A model generated the notes under the pieces. That model was given only the letters and a program-made list of their open reading frames with translations. It was not told the DNA's origin and did not search any database. Source: a virus. From it: 23,915 bases of DNA. Positions 13,792 to 21,987 of this stretch are shown piece by piece. Numbering within the stretch: position 1 is the stretch's first letter; every line of letters begins with the position of its first letter. The stretch lies in IMG/VR virus record IMGVR_UViG_3300032223_001243, positions 1 through 23,915 of that record. One strand, given 5' to 3'. Position numbers and translations under genes: made by a program.

Positions 13792-15642
13792 ATGCCAATA
13801 GATCCATCCATCCAACGTAAAGCAGATGCTATGAATGATGAGATTAAAAATCTCAATCAACAGCATAAAGATGCCATCGCTGCAGCTCAAGATCAACTCA
13901 AGAATAAAGTAGACATGCTTAAAGGCAAGAAGCAACAGATGCTTGATGCTGAGAAGAAGCGTGAAGATGCTACACATGCAACTTCAGCTAATGAAGAAGT
14001 TGATACTCGTGAAGACTTAACTCAACTAGTTGCTGAAGCTACTGGTCAAGGCGGATTTGATTACGAGAAGACTGTTAATGATAAGCTTAAGAAGCATGGT
14101 AAAGCAGACAAAGGTTCTAAGACAGCAGGTTCTTCAGCTGATGCACCAGATGCAAAGTTCAAGCATGATGGTAAAGAACACAACTTAGAGATTAAAGCAG
14201 ACCACAAAGCAATGTTTGGGCAGATCGAACTTCATCATGATGGTAAGAAGTGGGACATCTCTGACAACTCTAAGAAGAAGTATCCTCATACAGCAAAAGC
14301 AATCACTGATACTGGATTCCTCCATAAAGTTAATAAACAATGGAAGAAACCATCAGGCGATTATCACAAAGATCTGCAGATGGGTAATGTGTATCACACA
14401 CATGATGACGCAGAACCAATCAAACACCACTACGGTAAAGATCGCAAGACAAACTATATCCAAATTGGTGGACATGGTTTCTATCATACCGGAAAAGACG
14501 AAGCAAAACTTGGTAGTCCAGAATTACATGGCAAGACACAGCTTCGTGCACGCATGAAGAATCGTGGCACTGATAAGAAGACTGGTAAGACTAAGTATGG
14601 TGCACTAGTTGTGATGGGTTTAAAGGATGCAGATAAGTCTCATCATGACTTAGATGCTAAAGTTAAAAAAGAATCACACGAAGAATTGATTGGAGATATG
14701 TTGAACGAGTCTGATGCATCTTGGGCAGCATCTCTAGAAAAGAAGAAAGAAAATCGTTTAACTCCTAACGATAAAGACAAGCTAGATAAAGTACGTGCTA
14801 TGCTTGCTAAAGAAAAGAAACCAGTTAAAGAATCTGCACTAGATAGATTCAGAGCAGCAGCTGCTGAACGTATGAAGAAGCACGATGAGATTGAAGCTAA
14901 ACGCAAGGAAGAAGCTGAGAAAGGCAAAGAGAATATGTCTTCAGCAATCGATCGCCTAGCTAAGAAAGTAAACGAAGCACATAAGATCGGTGATAAGGTT
15001 GTAATCCATAAAGGTCCTAAGGATGTTGTTGGTAAAGTTGGTCACGTAGGAGAGATTCGTAAACGTTATGCTGGTGATACAAAGACATACACCATCGACC
15101 ACGACGAAGGTTCAATCCAATTAAAGCCTACACATTTTAAATCGGTCAAAGAAGATTTAGATGAAGCCCGCATGTCTGCTGCTGTTAAGTTACAGCGTGC
15201 ATTCGAACGCGAACGTATGAAGTCAGATGCATCTAAACGTCGAGGTGAGGAACTGTTAAATCCACCTAAGAAGCCTGAACCGGTTAAAGAAGCGTGGTAT
15301 ACTCAAGAGCTGATGGAAGATGCAGAATGCTTTACACATGGATACGAAGCTGCTCATACTGGTGCGGTTAAGAAAAACCCTTATGAGAAGGGGACAAAAG
15401 ATTATACAGAGTATGAGGATGGTTATGCTCAAGGTGAATTAGCTCGTCGTCGTATGCAGACAGAAGAAGCTATCTCAGAAGAAGGCGAAGGAGCAGTACC
15501 AGCTAATAATGCTGGTGATGGCAAGATTGCTGGATTTGCCGGTGATGCGGGTAAGAAAGCTGTGATGACTAAGAAACCTTTACAACGCAAGACGTTACAA
15601 GACTTTAAAAAGTATGTATCTCAAGAACACGAAGAGAATTAA
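13792..15642 (+). CDS. Modular late protein with PD-(D/E)xK nuclease-like and KOW-like modules
   Basis: This 616-residue protein opens with a coiled coil (about 5-60). Sites of the form hydrophobic-x-Glu at E82, E306, E347, E395, E458, E500, E509 and E563 delimit modules. Residues 83-306 resemble a PD-(D/E)xK nuclease: GFDYEKTVNDKLKK helix, P119-D120, L132-E133-I-K135, then FGQ142-144 and IEL. All three catalytic positions are present, so metal-dependent DNA cleavage is plausible. Residues 396-458 form a KOW-like module (KIGDKVVIHKGPKDVVGKVG). The C-terminus RKTLQDFKKYVSQE resembles the targeting peptides seen at N-termini elsewhere in this region. As with the other two large proteins, I infer a proteolytically processed internal or core protein carrying an enzyme. 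Confidence 0.78.
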   Translation: MPIDPSIQRKADAMNDEIKNLNQQHKDAIAAAQDQLKNKVDMLKGKKQQMLDAEKKREDATHATSANEEVDTREDLTQLVAEATGQGGFDYEKTVNDKLKKHGKADKGSKTAGSSADAPDAKFKHDGKEHNLEIKADHKAMFGQIELHHDGKKWDISDNSKKKYPHTAKAITDTGFLHKVNKQWKKPSGDYHKDLQMGNVYHTHDDAEPIKHHYGKDRKTNYIQIGGHGFYHTGKDEAKLGSPELHGKTQLRARMKNRGTDKKTGKTKYGALVVMGLKDADKSHHDLDAKVKKESHEELIGDMLNESDASWAASLEKKKENRLTPNDKDKLDKVRAMLAKEKKPVKESALDRFRAAAAERMKKHDEIEAKRKEEAEKGKENMSSAIDRLAKKVNEAHKIGDKVVIHKGPKDVVGKVGHVGEIRKRYAGDTKTYTIDHDEGSIQLKPTHFKSVKEDLDEARMSAAVKLQRAFERERMKSDASKRRGEELLNPPKKPEPVKEAWYTQELMEDAECFTHGYEAAHTGAVKKNPYEKGTKDYTEYEDGYAQGELARRRMQTEEAISEEGEGAVPANNAGDGKIAGFAGDAGKKAVMTKKPLQRKTLQDFKKYVSQEHEEN

Positions 15643-15645
15643 TAA

Positions 15646-16818
15646 ATGTCATCGACACATAAAATATTTAAAGATATAGAGTTTGCTTCTGAAGATAGGA
15701 TTCAGAGAAGCACGTCAGACACTGCATTCAAATTTTCTGCCAGAGAAGGCAGAAACATAGAAATAGTTACATCAAACGGCTCGGAAAAAACTTGGAAATT
15801 TGATGCGAATGGCAATCTCACTATACCTGTTGATGGAGATATAGTTGACAGCACAGGTACTTCGGTATTAGGTGGTGGTTCTGCAGAATCGATTGCATGG
15901 ACATCAATAACCGGTAAACCAACATTTGCAACTGTTGGTACACCGAGATTAACTATCCATGGTTATTTAGATGGAGTAACAGTACCTGGAACTGCTAAGA
16001 ACTATGTAACATTTACAACTGGTAGCCAACCAATTTCTGCATTATACTTAACAAAGTATATTAGTGTAGATAATAGAGGATTTTTTGCCATCCAAGTCGG
16101 ATCCACATGGACAGCTTCGCAAGTTGCTATCACATCTGATCATGTAGCTTATGGCCATTTTGGACCAGCAGCTACAGTAGTTAATCAAATAGGCGCAAAC
16201 TTATTATCCACCACTAACTATACATTACTTCCAAACACATCATACACGATGTGGATCCAACAGATTAATGCTATCACAGAGTATGTATTCTCTACATCTG
16301 CTAATGATCAGGGTGGAAGTACATATGAAACATACTCATCAACACCATCATCACCAACAGTAAAAACATTTTACGCGAGCGTCGGTCAAGGACAAAATGT
16401 ACTTACAGAAAATTCTCGATTAGATAACGTAGAATTAGGAAGTACAACAACTCACAGCCAATTAGTAGAAGTTATTAGAACTAAAACATCCGCAGGTTTA
16501 ACAGTTGTACATGATTTTAGAACAGCATCTACATGGTATCATAGTTCAATATCACAAGACTTTACTCCAAACTTTACAAACGTTCCAACTAATAATGAAA
16601 GAGCTATAGTCTGCAAGTTGATATTGAGTCAAGGCTCAACTCCATATATACCAAGCGCAGTACAAATTAATGGTACTTCACAAACAGTTAATTGGTTAGG
16701 ATCATCGTTACCATCAGGCACAGCTAATAAGAAAAGCATAGTTACGTTTACTATTATTAGAACAGACGCTACGTGGGTAGTATTGGGTAAATTAGAATCA
16801 TATGGCCCTGTAGCATAA
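15646..16818 (+). CDS. Tail-fibre-like / virion structural protein
   Basis: This 390-residue beta-rich, Ser/Thr/Asn-rich protein has features common in phage fibre and baseplate-associated proteins: an N-terminal segment KTWKFDANGNLTIPVDG followed by a Gly-rich linker (LGGGSAESIAW), WTSITGKPTF, and a C-terminal FTIIRTDATWVVLGKLESYG. No chaperone or peptidase domain is seen. It starts four bases after the preceding stop. It could be a fibre, a head fibre or a surface adhesin; similarity recalled from marine phages supports a virion protein, but which one is open. Confidence 0.75.
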   Translation: MSSTHKIFKDIEFASEDRIQRSTSDTAFKFSAREGRNIEIVTSNGSEKTWKFDANGNLTIPVDGDIVDSTGTSVLGGGSAESIAWTSITGKPTFATVGTPRLTIHGYLDGVTVPGTAKNYVTFTTGSQPISALYLTKYISVDNRGFFAIQVGSTWTASQVAITSDHVAYGHFGPAATVVNQIGANLLSTTNYTLLPNTSYTMWIQQINAITEYVFSTSANDQGGSTYETYSSTPSSPTVKTFYASVGQGQNVLTENSRLDNVELGSTTTHSQLVEVIRTKTSAGLTVVHDFRTASTWYHSSISQDFTPNFTNVPTNNERAIVCKLILSQGSTPYIPSAVQINGTSQTVNWLGSSLPSGTANKKSIVTFTIIRTDATWVVLGKLESYGPVA

Positions 16819-16834
16819 ATTTTAAGGATATACT

Positions 16835-17293
16835 ATGTGGTTACTTACATCATTTTTACCTGACTGGTTTGTCACTTACTTCGTACATTTAATATTTGTA
16901 CTAGGTCTTGTAGCCACATTTGCAAGTAGCATTATGCAAAGACTACCATTTATAAGTAACTATGGAAATTTAATTAAGCCTATCGGCATGATTATATTAG
17001 CCCTTGGTTTATTCCTTGAAGGAAGTTGGTGGAATCAACGAGGTTGGAATGAGAAGATAGCAGATCTCGAACAAAAGATTGTAGTAGCAGAAACAAAGTC
17101 TAAAGAAACAAACATACAGATACAAAAAGAGGTAATAGAAAAGATAAAGATAGTTAAGGAAAAAGTATATGAAAACAATCAAGCGATTGAAGCAAAGCGT
17201 TCTGCTATCAATGCTGAGTGTAAGTTGTCTGATGATGCTTGGGTGCTCTACAACCGTGCCACTCAAAATGGCGTGGCCTCAGGTTCCAAGTGA
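16835..17293 (+). CDS. Inner-membrane spanin (Rz-like)
   Basis: This 152-residue protein has hydrophobic segments at about 8-33 and 47-63, then a periplasm-type coiled coil (NEKIADLEQKIVVAETKSKE...) and a Cys-containing end (INAECKLSDDAWVLYNRAT) like many Rz-type i-spanins. I-spanins span the periplasm with an outer-membrane lipoprotein and fuse the two membranes in the last lysis step. AAGGA at 16824-16828 is the ribosome-binding site. The out-of-frame overlap with a lipoprotein gene inside its 3' part is the key support. Two hydrophobic segments rather than one is somewhat unusual, so holin-like activity is an alternative. Confidence 0.78.
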   Translation: MWLLTSFLPDWFVTYFVHLIFVLGLVATFASSIMQRLPFISNYGNLIKPIGMIILALGLFLEGSWWNQRGWNEKIADLEQKIVVAETKSKETNIQIQKEVIEKIKIVKEKVYENNQAIEAKRSAINAECKLSDDAWVLYNRATQNGVASGSK

Positions 17294-17468
17294 ACTACAA
17301 GAAAAGCCAGCAGATCTAAAGCAACTACCTGAAGATAAGAAGACATTAGCAGATCTCATTGAGAATGCTAATGAAAACTATGGTACGTACTACCAACTGA
17401 AGACTAAGTTGGAAGCATGGCAAGAGTGGTATAAATCTCAGAAAGACATATACGAAAGTGTGAAATGA
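17169..17468 (+). CDS. Outer-membrane spanin lipoprotein (Rz1-like), overlapping the i-spanin gene
   Basis: This 99-residue lipoprotein is read in a different frame; its first 125 bases lie within the i-spanin gene. It has a basic N-terminus, a hydrophobic stretch and a lipobox-like MLGC with Cys near residue 26, predicting signal peptidase II cleavage and lipidation. The mature part is Pro-rich at first (WPQVPSELQEKPADLKQLPE) and then helical. AAGGA at 17156-17160, eight bases before the ATG, shows a dedicated ribosome-binding site. The layout matches the overlapping Rz/Rz1 class of spanins and implies a Gram-negative host. Confidence 0.83.
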   Translation: MKTIKRLKQSVLLSMLSVSCLMMLGCSTTVPLKMAWPQVPSELQEKPADLKQLPEDKKTLADLIENANENYGTYYQLKTKLEAWQEWYKSQKDIYESVK

Positions 17469-17866
17469 AACGACTAGCCTTATTACTTTTGGTTTTATCC
17501 CTTAACGGATGTGCATTGATTGATGCATACTTCATGGCTGGTTATGATAACAACGAGTATGCTATCGTTAATAAGATTAGAACCACTGCTGAACTCTCAG
17601 TGGACAACTGTAAAGATCAAACACAAGCTAAGTTGACGTTTGAAAACTTATACATACTATCATACGAGTTTAAAAATTTTACCCAATATATCCCTCGTAA
17701 TCAGGAAGCACACAAGCTTTCTGAGCAGGTACTTGAGCTTTCCAAACAAGGAAAAGAACTCTACGCTAAAGGTAACGTAAGCGAAGTATTCTGTAAGTTA
17801 AAACTACAACAGGTTTCACGCAGTGCAGAGACCATCCAACAAGTACTAGGGAGTAAGCCACGATGA
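17465..17866 (+). CDS. Second predicted lipoprotein of the lysis cassette
   Basis: This 133-residue protein starts MKRLALLLLVLSLNGC, with a clear signal and lipobox LNGC (Cys16), so it should be lipidated. The mature part is helical with two further Cys residues (DNCKDQ, EVFCKLK) that could form a disulfide in the periplasm. I recognise no domain. It is translationally coupled to the o-spanin (ATGA overlap) and to the next gene. A lysis or host-envelope role is suggested by position. Confidence 0.78.
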   Translation: MKRLALLLLVLSLNGCALIDAYFMAGYDNNEYAIVNKIRTTAELSVDNCKDQTQAKLTFENLYILSYEFKNFTQYIPRNQEAHKLSEQVLELSKQGKELYAKGNVSEVFCKLKLQQVSRSAETIQQVLGSKPR

Positions 17867-18072
17867 ATTTAGCACAGATCCAAACAAATTATGCAGAGTA
17901 TACTCAACTATATGAGGCTCAGCAGATAACTAAGGATGAGTACTTAAATTTATTGCAAGGCTTAGAGGTAGAAAAGGCAGTAACTTCTACAGCAGAAGAA
18001 CTGCAGTTCAAAGAGCAACTAAACATTGCTATCAACGCTGCTATCAACATTGTTTCTATAGCAGCAGCTTAA
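17863..18072 (+). CDS. Small helical protein of unknown function (69 aa)
   Basis: This 69-residue protein starts MNLAQIQTNYAEYTQLYEAQ, contains ITKDEYLNLLQGLEVEKA, and ends in a mildly hydrophobic AINAAINIVSIAAA. Similar short helical proteins with an EYL-LL-L pattern occur in marine T4-like phages without known function. ATGA overlap with the lipoprotein gene makes it the last gene of this transcript. No terminator follows before the nrd promoter. Confidence 0.72.
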   Translation: MNLAQIQTNYAEYTQLYEAQQITKDEYLNLLQGLEVEKAVTSTAEELQFKEQLNIAINAAINIVSIAAA

Positions 18073-18091
18073 TCCCGCTTTAAAAAAACCA

Positions 18092-18120
18092 TGTACATGC
18101 GAGCTCGCATGTGGTATAAT
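18092..18120 (+). promoter_or_regulatory. Sigma70-like promoter of the nrd operon
   Basis: TGTACA (18092-18097) and TATAAT (18115-18120) are spaced by 17 bases, with an extended -10 TGTGG just before. The expected start near 18127 gives a leader of about 25 bases containing GGAG (18137-18140). The spacer is filled by an 18-bp perfect palindrome. Confidence 0.82.
18095..18112 (+). promoter_or_regulatory. 18-bp perfect palindrome within the nrd promoter spacer (candidate operator)
   Basis: ACATGCGAGCTCGCATGT is its own reverse complement and lies exactly between the -35 and -10 hexamers, overlapping the last three bases of the -35. A dimeric repressor bound here would block polymerase. It is not an obvious NrdR box. 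On the minus strand the hairpin is followed after six bases by seven T, so a weak reverse-strand terminator is an alternative. Confidence 0.6.
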
Positions 18121-18151
18121 ATACTTCTGATTTAATGGAGTTTGAATAATA

Positions 18152-20452
18152 ATGCAGAATATTAATGTAAGAAAAAGAGACGGTGAACAAGAACCGTTCG
18201 ACGTGAATAAGATCCATAAAGTTTTGGAATGGGCAACAGAAGGTATTAATGGTGTATCGATTAGTGAGATCGAGCTTAAAGCAAACATTCAAATTAATGA
18301 TGGTATGAAGACTGATGACATCCACGAGTTGCTCATCAAGTCAGCGTCAGAATTAATCTCCGAGCACACAGTAAATTATCAGTATGTTGCTGCTCGTTTA
18401 GTCAACTATAAGTTACGTAAACAAGTCTATGGTCAGTACGATCCATGGTCCTTGATAAGCATTACTACTCAGAACATCATGCGTGGTGTCTATGACGGTG
18501 AAGTACTAAGGGAATACACAGAGCAAGAGTTCGATATCCTTGACCGTTATATCAAACACGATCGTGACAATGAGTTTACGTATGTCGGCATGGAACAATT
18601 TAGAGGTAAGTACTTAGTTCAAGATCGCTTGACTAAAGTACCATATGAGACACCTCAGATTCTATACATGCTAATTGCGATGAACCTCTTTATGCAGTAT
18701 CCTAAAGAGAATCGCATGAGATATGTAAAGGAATATTACGATGCAATCTCTCAATTTTATATTAGCTTACCTACCCCAATCATGGCCGGAGTTCGTACGC
18801 CTACTCGTCAGTTTAGCAGCTGTGTGCTCATTGAGTCTGGTGATTCTCTCGATTCGATCAACTCAACGACGACGTCTATTGTCCGATATATTTCTAAGAA
18901 GGCTGGCATTGGTATCGGTGCTGGTTCTATTCGTGCTATCGGCAGTCGTATCGGTGATGGTTCCGTTATTCACACGGGGCTTATCCCTTTCTTAAAGTAT
19001 TTCCAAGCTGCAGTTAAATCATGTTCACAGGGCGGTGTACGTGGTGGTGCTGCAACTGTTTATCTTCCATTATGGCACCTCGAATTTGAAAACCTTATTG
19101 TACTGAAGAACAATAAAGGTACAGAGGAAAGTCGAGTACGTCATATGGATTACTGCTTCCAGTTTAATAAGACTATGTACGAACGTCTTCTAACTGGCGG
19201 TAACATTACATTGTTTTCTCCAGATGAAGTGCCTGATCTCTACGATGCATTCTATGCAGATCAGGACAAGTTTAAAGAGTTATATGTTCAGTATGAACAA
19301 AAAGAAGGTATTCGCAAGAAAGTTCTAACTGCTATGGAAGTGTTTACTCAGTTCATGAGTGAGCGCAAAGATACAGGTAGGATCTACTTGATGAACGTTG
19401 ACCATGCTAATAGTCATGGTGCATTCATCCCAGAATCTGCACCAATCCGCATGTCAAATCTATGTTGTGAAATCAATTTACCTACTAAACCTTTAACTTC
19501 AGCAGAGGATCAAGATGGAGAAATTAGTCTGTGCACTTTGTCGGCCATTAACTGGGGACTTATCAACGAACCAAAAGAATTCGAAAGATACTGTGACCTC
19601 ACCGTCAGAGCGCTTGATAGTTTGCTCGACTATCAGTGGTATCCCGTACGTGCGGCCGAAGCGTCCACAAAGAATCGCCGCCCTCTTGGAGTCGGCATCA
19701 TCAACCTCGCGTACTTCCTTGCAAAACGAGGCTTGCGATATGATGATGCAGCGTTATCAACCATAGATGAATATGCAGAAGCATGGTCATACTACTTGAT
19801 TAAAGCTTCTAACGATCTCGCTAAGGAGAAGGGCGCATGTCCTAAATCTTATGAGACTAAGTATTCTCTTGGAGAAACTCCAAACAATACATATAAGAAG
19901 GAAGTAGATGAACTAGTACCACACGTAGAACGTATGGATTGGTTTAGTTTACGTCAAGATCTAATTCATTTTGGTATACGTAACTCTACTCTCATGGCAT
20001 TAATGCCAGCAGAAACATCTGCACAGATTAGTAACTCAACTAATGGTATCGAACCACCACGAGCGCTTGTATCATTCAAGCAATCTAAGGATGGTGTGAT
20101 GGCACAAGTTGTACCTGGTTACCACAAGCTGAAGAATCAATACGATTTATTGTGGGATCAGAAATCTCCTGAAGGTTACCTAAAGATCTGTGCTGTACTA
20201 CAGAAGTATATCGATCAAGGTATCTCTGTCAATACATCTTATAATCCAGAAAACTACGAAGATCATAAAGTCTCTATGGCTGATATGATTAAGCATCTCG
20301 TAATGTTTTATAAGTATGGTGGTAAACAACTTTATTACTTCAACACCTACGATGGTGCTGGTGAGCTGCACGAAAAAGAATTTAAAGCAATTGAAGAACA
20401 GCTTGCTCAACCAGTTGATGGTGAGGATGACTGTGAATCGTGCAAAATTTAG
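18152..20452 (+). CDS. nrdA: Class Ia ribonucleotide reductase, large subunit
   Basis: NrdA reduces ribonucleoside diphosphates to deoxy forms with NrdB. The 766-residue length fits. The N-terminus VRKRDGEQEPFDVNKIHKVL is an ATP-cone, the usual allosteric activity site. Catalytic residues are complete: Cys224 (FSSCVL) and Cys461 (SLCTLSAIN) as the redox pair, and Asn436-x-Cys438-x-Glu440 (NLCCEIN) as the radical site. The C-terminal tail DCESCKI has the Cys761/Cys764 pair that passes electrons from glutaredoxin. The segment at about 19540-19745 has more C-ended and CpG-containing codons than the rest. It is the first gene behind a strong promoter with a palindrome and supplies dNTPs for phage replication. 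Confidence 0.97.
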   Translation: MQNINVRKRDGEQEPFDVNKIHKVLEWATEGINGVSISEIELKANIQINDGMKTDDIHELLIKSASELISEHTVNYQYVAARLVNYKLRKQVYGQYDPWSLISITTQNIMRGVYDGEVLREYTEQEFDILDRYIKHDRDNEFTYVGMEQFRGKYLVQDRLTKVPYETPQILYMLIAMNLFMQYPKENRMRYVKEYYDAISQFYISLPTPIMAGVRTPTRQFSSCVLIESGDSLDSINSTTTSIVRYISKKAGIGIGAGSIRAIGSRIGDGSVIHTGLIPFLKYFQAAVKSCSQGGVRGGAATVYLPLWHLEFENLIVLKNNKGTEESRVRHMDYCFQFNKTMYERLLTGGNITLFSPDEVPDLYDAFYADQDKFKELYVQYEQKEGIRKKVLTAMEVFTQFMSERKDTGRIYLMNVDHANSHGAFIPESAPIRMSNLCCEINLPTKPLTSAEDQDGEISLCTLSAINWGLINEPKEFERYCDLTVRALDSLLDYQWYPVRAAEASTKNRRPLGVGIINLAYFLAKRGLRYDDAALSTIDEYAEAWSYYLIKASNDLAKEKGACPKSYETKYSLGETPNNTYKKEVDELVPHVERMDWFSLRQDLIHFGIRNSTLMALMPAETSAQISNSTNGIEPPRALVSFKQSKDGVMAQVVPGYHKLKNQYDLLWDQKSPEGYLKICAVLQKYIDQGISVNTSYNPENYEDHKVSMADMIKHLVMFYKYGGKQLYYFNTYDGAGELHEKEFKAIEEQLAQPVDGEDDCESCKI

Positions 20453-20610
20453 AAGAAATTAAAGAGCTTGCTATCAAACGCTTCGACATCTGTATGGAAT
20501 GTCCAAGCAAGACTACGTTTTTAAAAGTAGATCGTTGTAAAGAATGTGGATGTATCTTACTCGCTAAGGTCATCATACCCAATGTAAAATGTCCGCTAGG
20601 AAAATGGTAA
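20440..20610 (+). CDS. Small zinc-ribbon protein between nrdA and nrdB (GTG start)
   Basis: This frame of 56 residues starts at GTG 20440, overlaps the end of nrdA by 13 bases and stops one base before the nrdB ATG. It reads MQNLEEIKELAIKRFDICME and then has Cys pairs in ICMEC, CKECGC and a late KCPLGKW. This is the pattern of a small treble-clef or zinc-ribbon protein that I recall from marine phages (DUF6171-like). The perfect filling of the nrdA-nrdB gap and the Cys spacing make it credible despite the GTG start and weak ribosome-binding site (GAGG at 20423-20426). Function is unknown; a link to ribonucleotide reductase is only positional. Confidence 0.8.
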   Translation: MQNLEEIKELAIKRFDICMECPSKTTFLKVDRCKECGCILLAKVIIPNVKCPLGKW

Positions 20611-21732
20611 ATGTCAGTATTCAAACTAAAAACAAAAAGTCATTTAGAATCACCGATGTTCTTCGGCGAATCAGTAGATATAGCAAGATACGATGCAGTT
20701 AGATACAGTCAGTTTGAAAAGATTACGGACAAACAGTTAGGATTCTTTTGGAGACCAGAGGAAGTAGACTTATCAGGTGATGGTAAAGATTTTGATGACT
20801 TAAACGAATTTGAACAACACATCTTCACATCAAACCTTAAACGACAAATCCTATTGGATTCTGTACAAGGTAGATCTCCAAACCTAGCATTCCTACCGAT
20901 GGCATCAGTGCCAGAACTAGAAGTAATGGTAGAAACGTGGGCATTCTTTGAAACGATTCATTCACGTTCATATACTCACATCATTAGGAACATCTATGCA
21001 AACCCTTCTAAAGTGTTTGATGAAATTAAAACAATCAAACCTATCCTTGACTGCGCTCACGATATCTCTGTTTATTACGATGATTTTATTCAGTATTCCA
21101 GATATTATGAGTTACTGGGTACGGGAACACATAAGGTTAACGATGAGACTGTAGTCATCGACATGTATGAGATGAAGAAGAAGTTATTCCTCTGTTTGAT
21201 GAGTGTATACATACTCGAGGGAATCCGCTTCTATGTTTCTTTCGCGTGTTCATGGGCATTCGCTGAGCTGAAGAAGATGGAAGGCAACGCAAAGATCATC
21301 AAGTTTATTGCACGCGATGAGAATACCCATCTTGCAGCATCTACATCCATCATCAAGAACTTAATCAAAGACGATCAGGACTTTGCAAAGATTAGGCAAG
21401 AGACTGAGAAAGAAGTTAATGACATGTTCGTATCAGCCATTGAACAAGAGAAAGAATGGGCAAAATACCTATTCAAAGATGGTTCGATGATAGGTTTGAA
21501 TGAGAAGCTGTTAGCTGACTACGTAGAGTGGATTGGTTGCCGTCGTATGCGTACGCTATCATATCACTGTCCATATACAGTATCACAGTCAAACCCATTG
21601 CCATGGACAGAGAAGTGGATCGGCGGTGGTAACGTTCAGGTTGCACCACAAGAAACAGAAATCACGTCATATATAACTGGCGGAGTAAAGCAAGATGCTA
21701 CATTGGAAACTATGAAAGGCTTATCGCTATGA
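20611..21732 (+). CDS. nrdB: Class Ia ribonucleotide reductase, small (radical) subunit
   Basis: NrdB holds the di-iron centre and tyrosyl radical that activates NrdA. In this 373-residue protein all ligands are visible at positions nearly identical to E. coli: Asp83 (LLDSVQGRSP), Glu114 and His117 (FFETIHSRSYTH), Glu203 (LEGIRFY), Glu237 and His240 (ARDENTH), with the radical Tyr121. It should be active. AGGA at 20598-20601 is the likely ribosome-binding site. Its stop overlaps the glutaredoxin start (ATGA). Confidence 0.97.
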   Translation: MSVFKLKTKSHLESPMFFGESVDIARYDAVRYSQFEKITDKQLGFFWRPEEVDLSGDGKDFDDLNEFEQHIFTSNLKRQILLDSVQGRSPNLAFLPMASVPELEVMVETWAFFETIHSRSYTHIIRNIYANPSKVFDEIKTIKPILDCAHDISVYYDDFIQYSRYYELLGTGTHKVNDETVVIDMYEMKKKLFLCLMSVYILEGIRFYVSFACSWAFAELKKMEGNAKIIKFIARDENTHLAASTSIIKNLIKDDQDFAKIRQETEKEVNDMFVSAIEQEKEWAKYLFKDGSMIGLNEKLLADYVEWIGCRRMRTLSYHCPYTVSQSNPLPWTEKWIGGGNVQVAPQETEITSYITGGVKQDATLETMKGLSL

Positions 21733-21986
21733 CACGTATTATAGTATACTCGAAGAATGTCTGTCCTTTCTGTGATCAAGCAAAGGCATTACTCAAGTCA
21801 AAGAACATTGACTTCAAAGAAGTTAACATAGAAACTAATGCAGCTGGTAGAGATGTATTAATAGAACGCGGTCTTCGTTCAGTACCTCAGGTATTTGACG
21901 GAGAACTCCTAATCGGTGGATTTGATAAACTCAAAGAATGGGTTTCAATCACCGAATTAACCTCACAACTAAAGTTATTTGAATAA
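21729..21986 (+). CDS. Glutaredoxin
   Basis: This 85-residue thioredoxin-fold protein has the dithiol active site Cys12-Pro-Phe-Cys15 (NVCPFCDQA), the cis-proline motif SVPQVF and the glutathione-binding GGFD. It is the likely electron donor to the NrdA C-terminal Cys pair, analogous in role to T4 NrdC. Translational coupling to nrdB supports that partnership. Confidence 0.95.
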   Translation: MTRIIVYSKNVCPFCDQAKALLKSKNIDFKEVNIETNAAGRDVLIERGLRSVPQVFDGELLIGGFDKLKEWVSITELTSQLKLFE

Positions 21987-21987
21987 C

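Noticed and set aside
17430-17437. TATAAATC inside the o-spanin gene as a fourth late promoter
   Set aside because: One mismatch to the late box at its last base, inside a coding region, with a coupled gene start following; too weak to claim.
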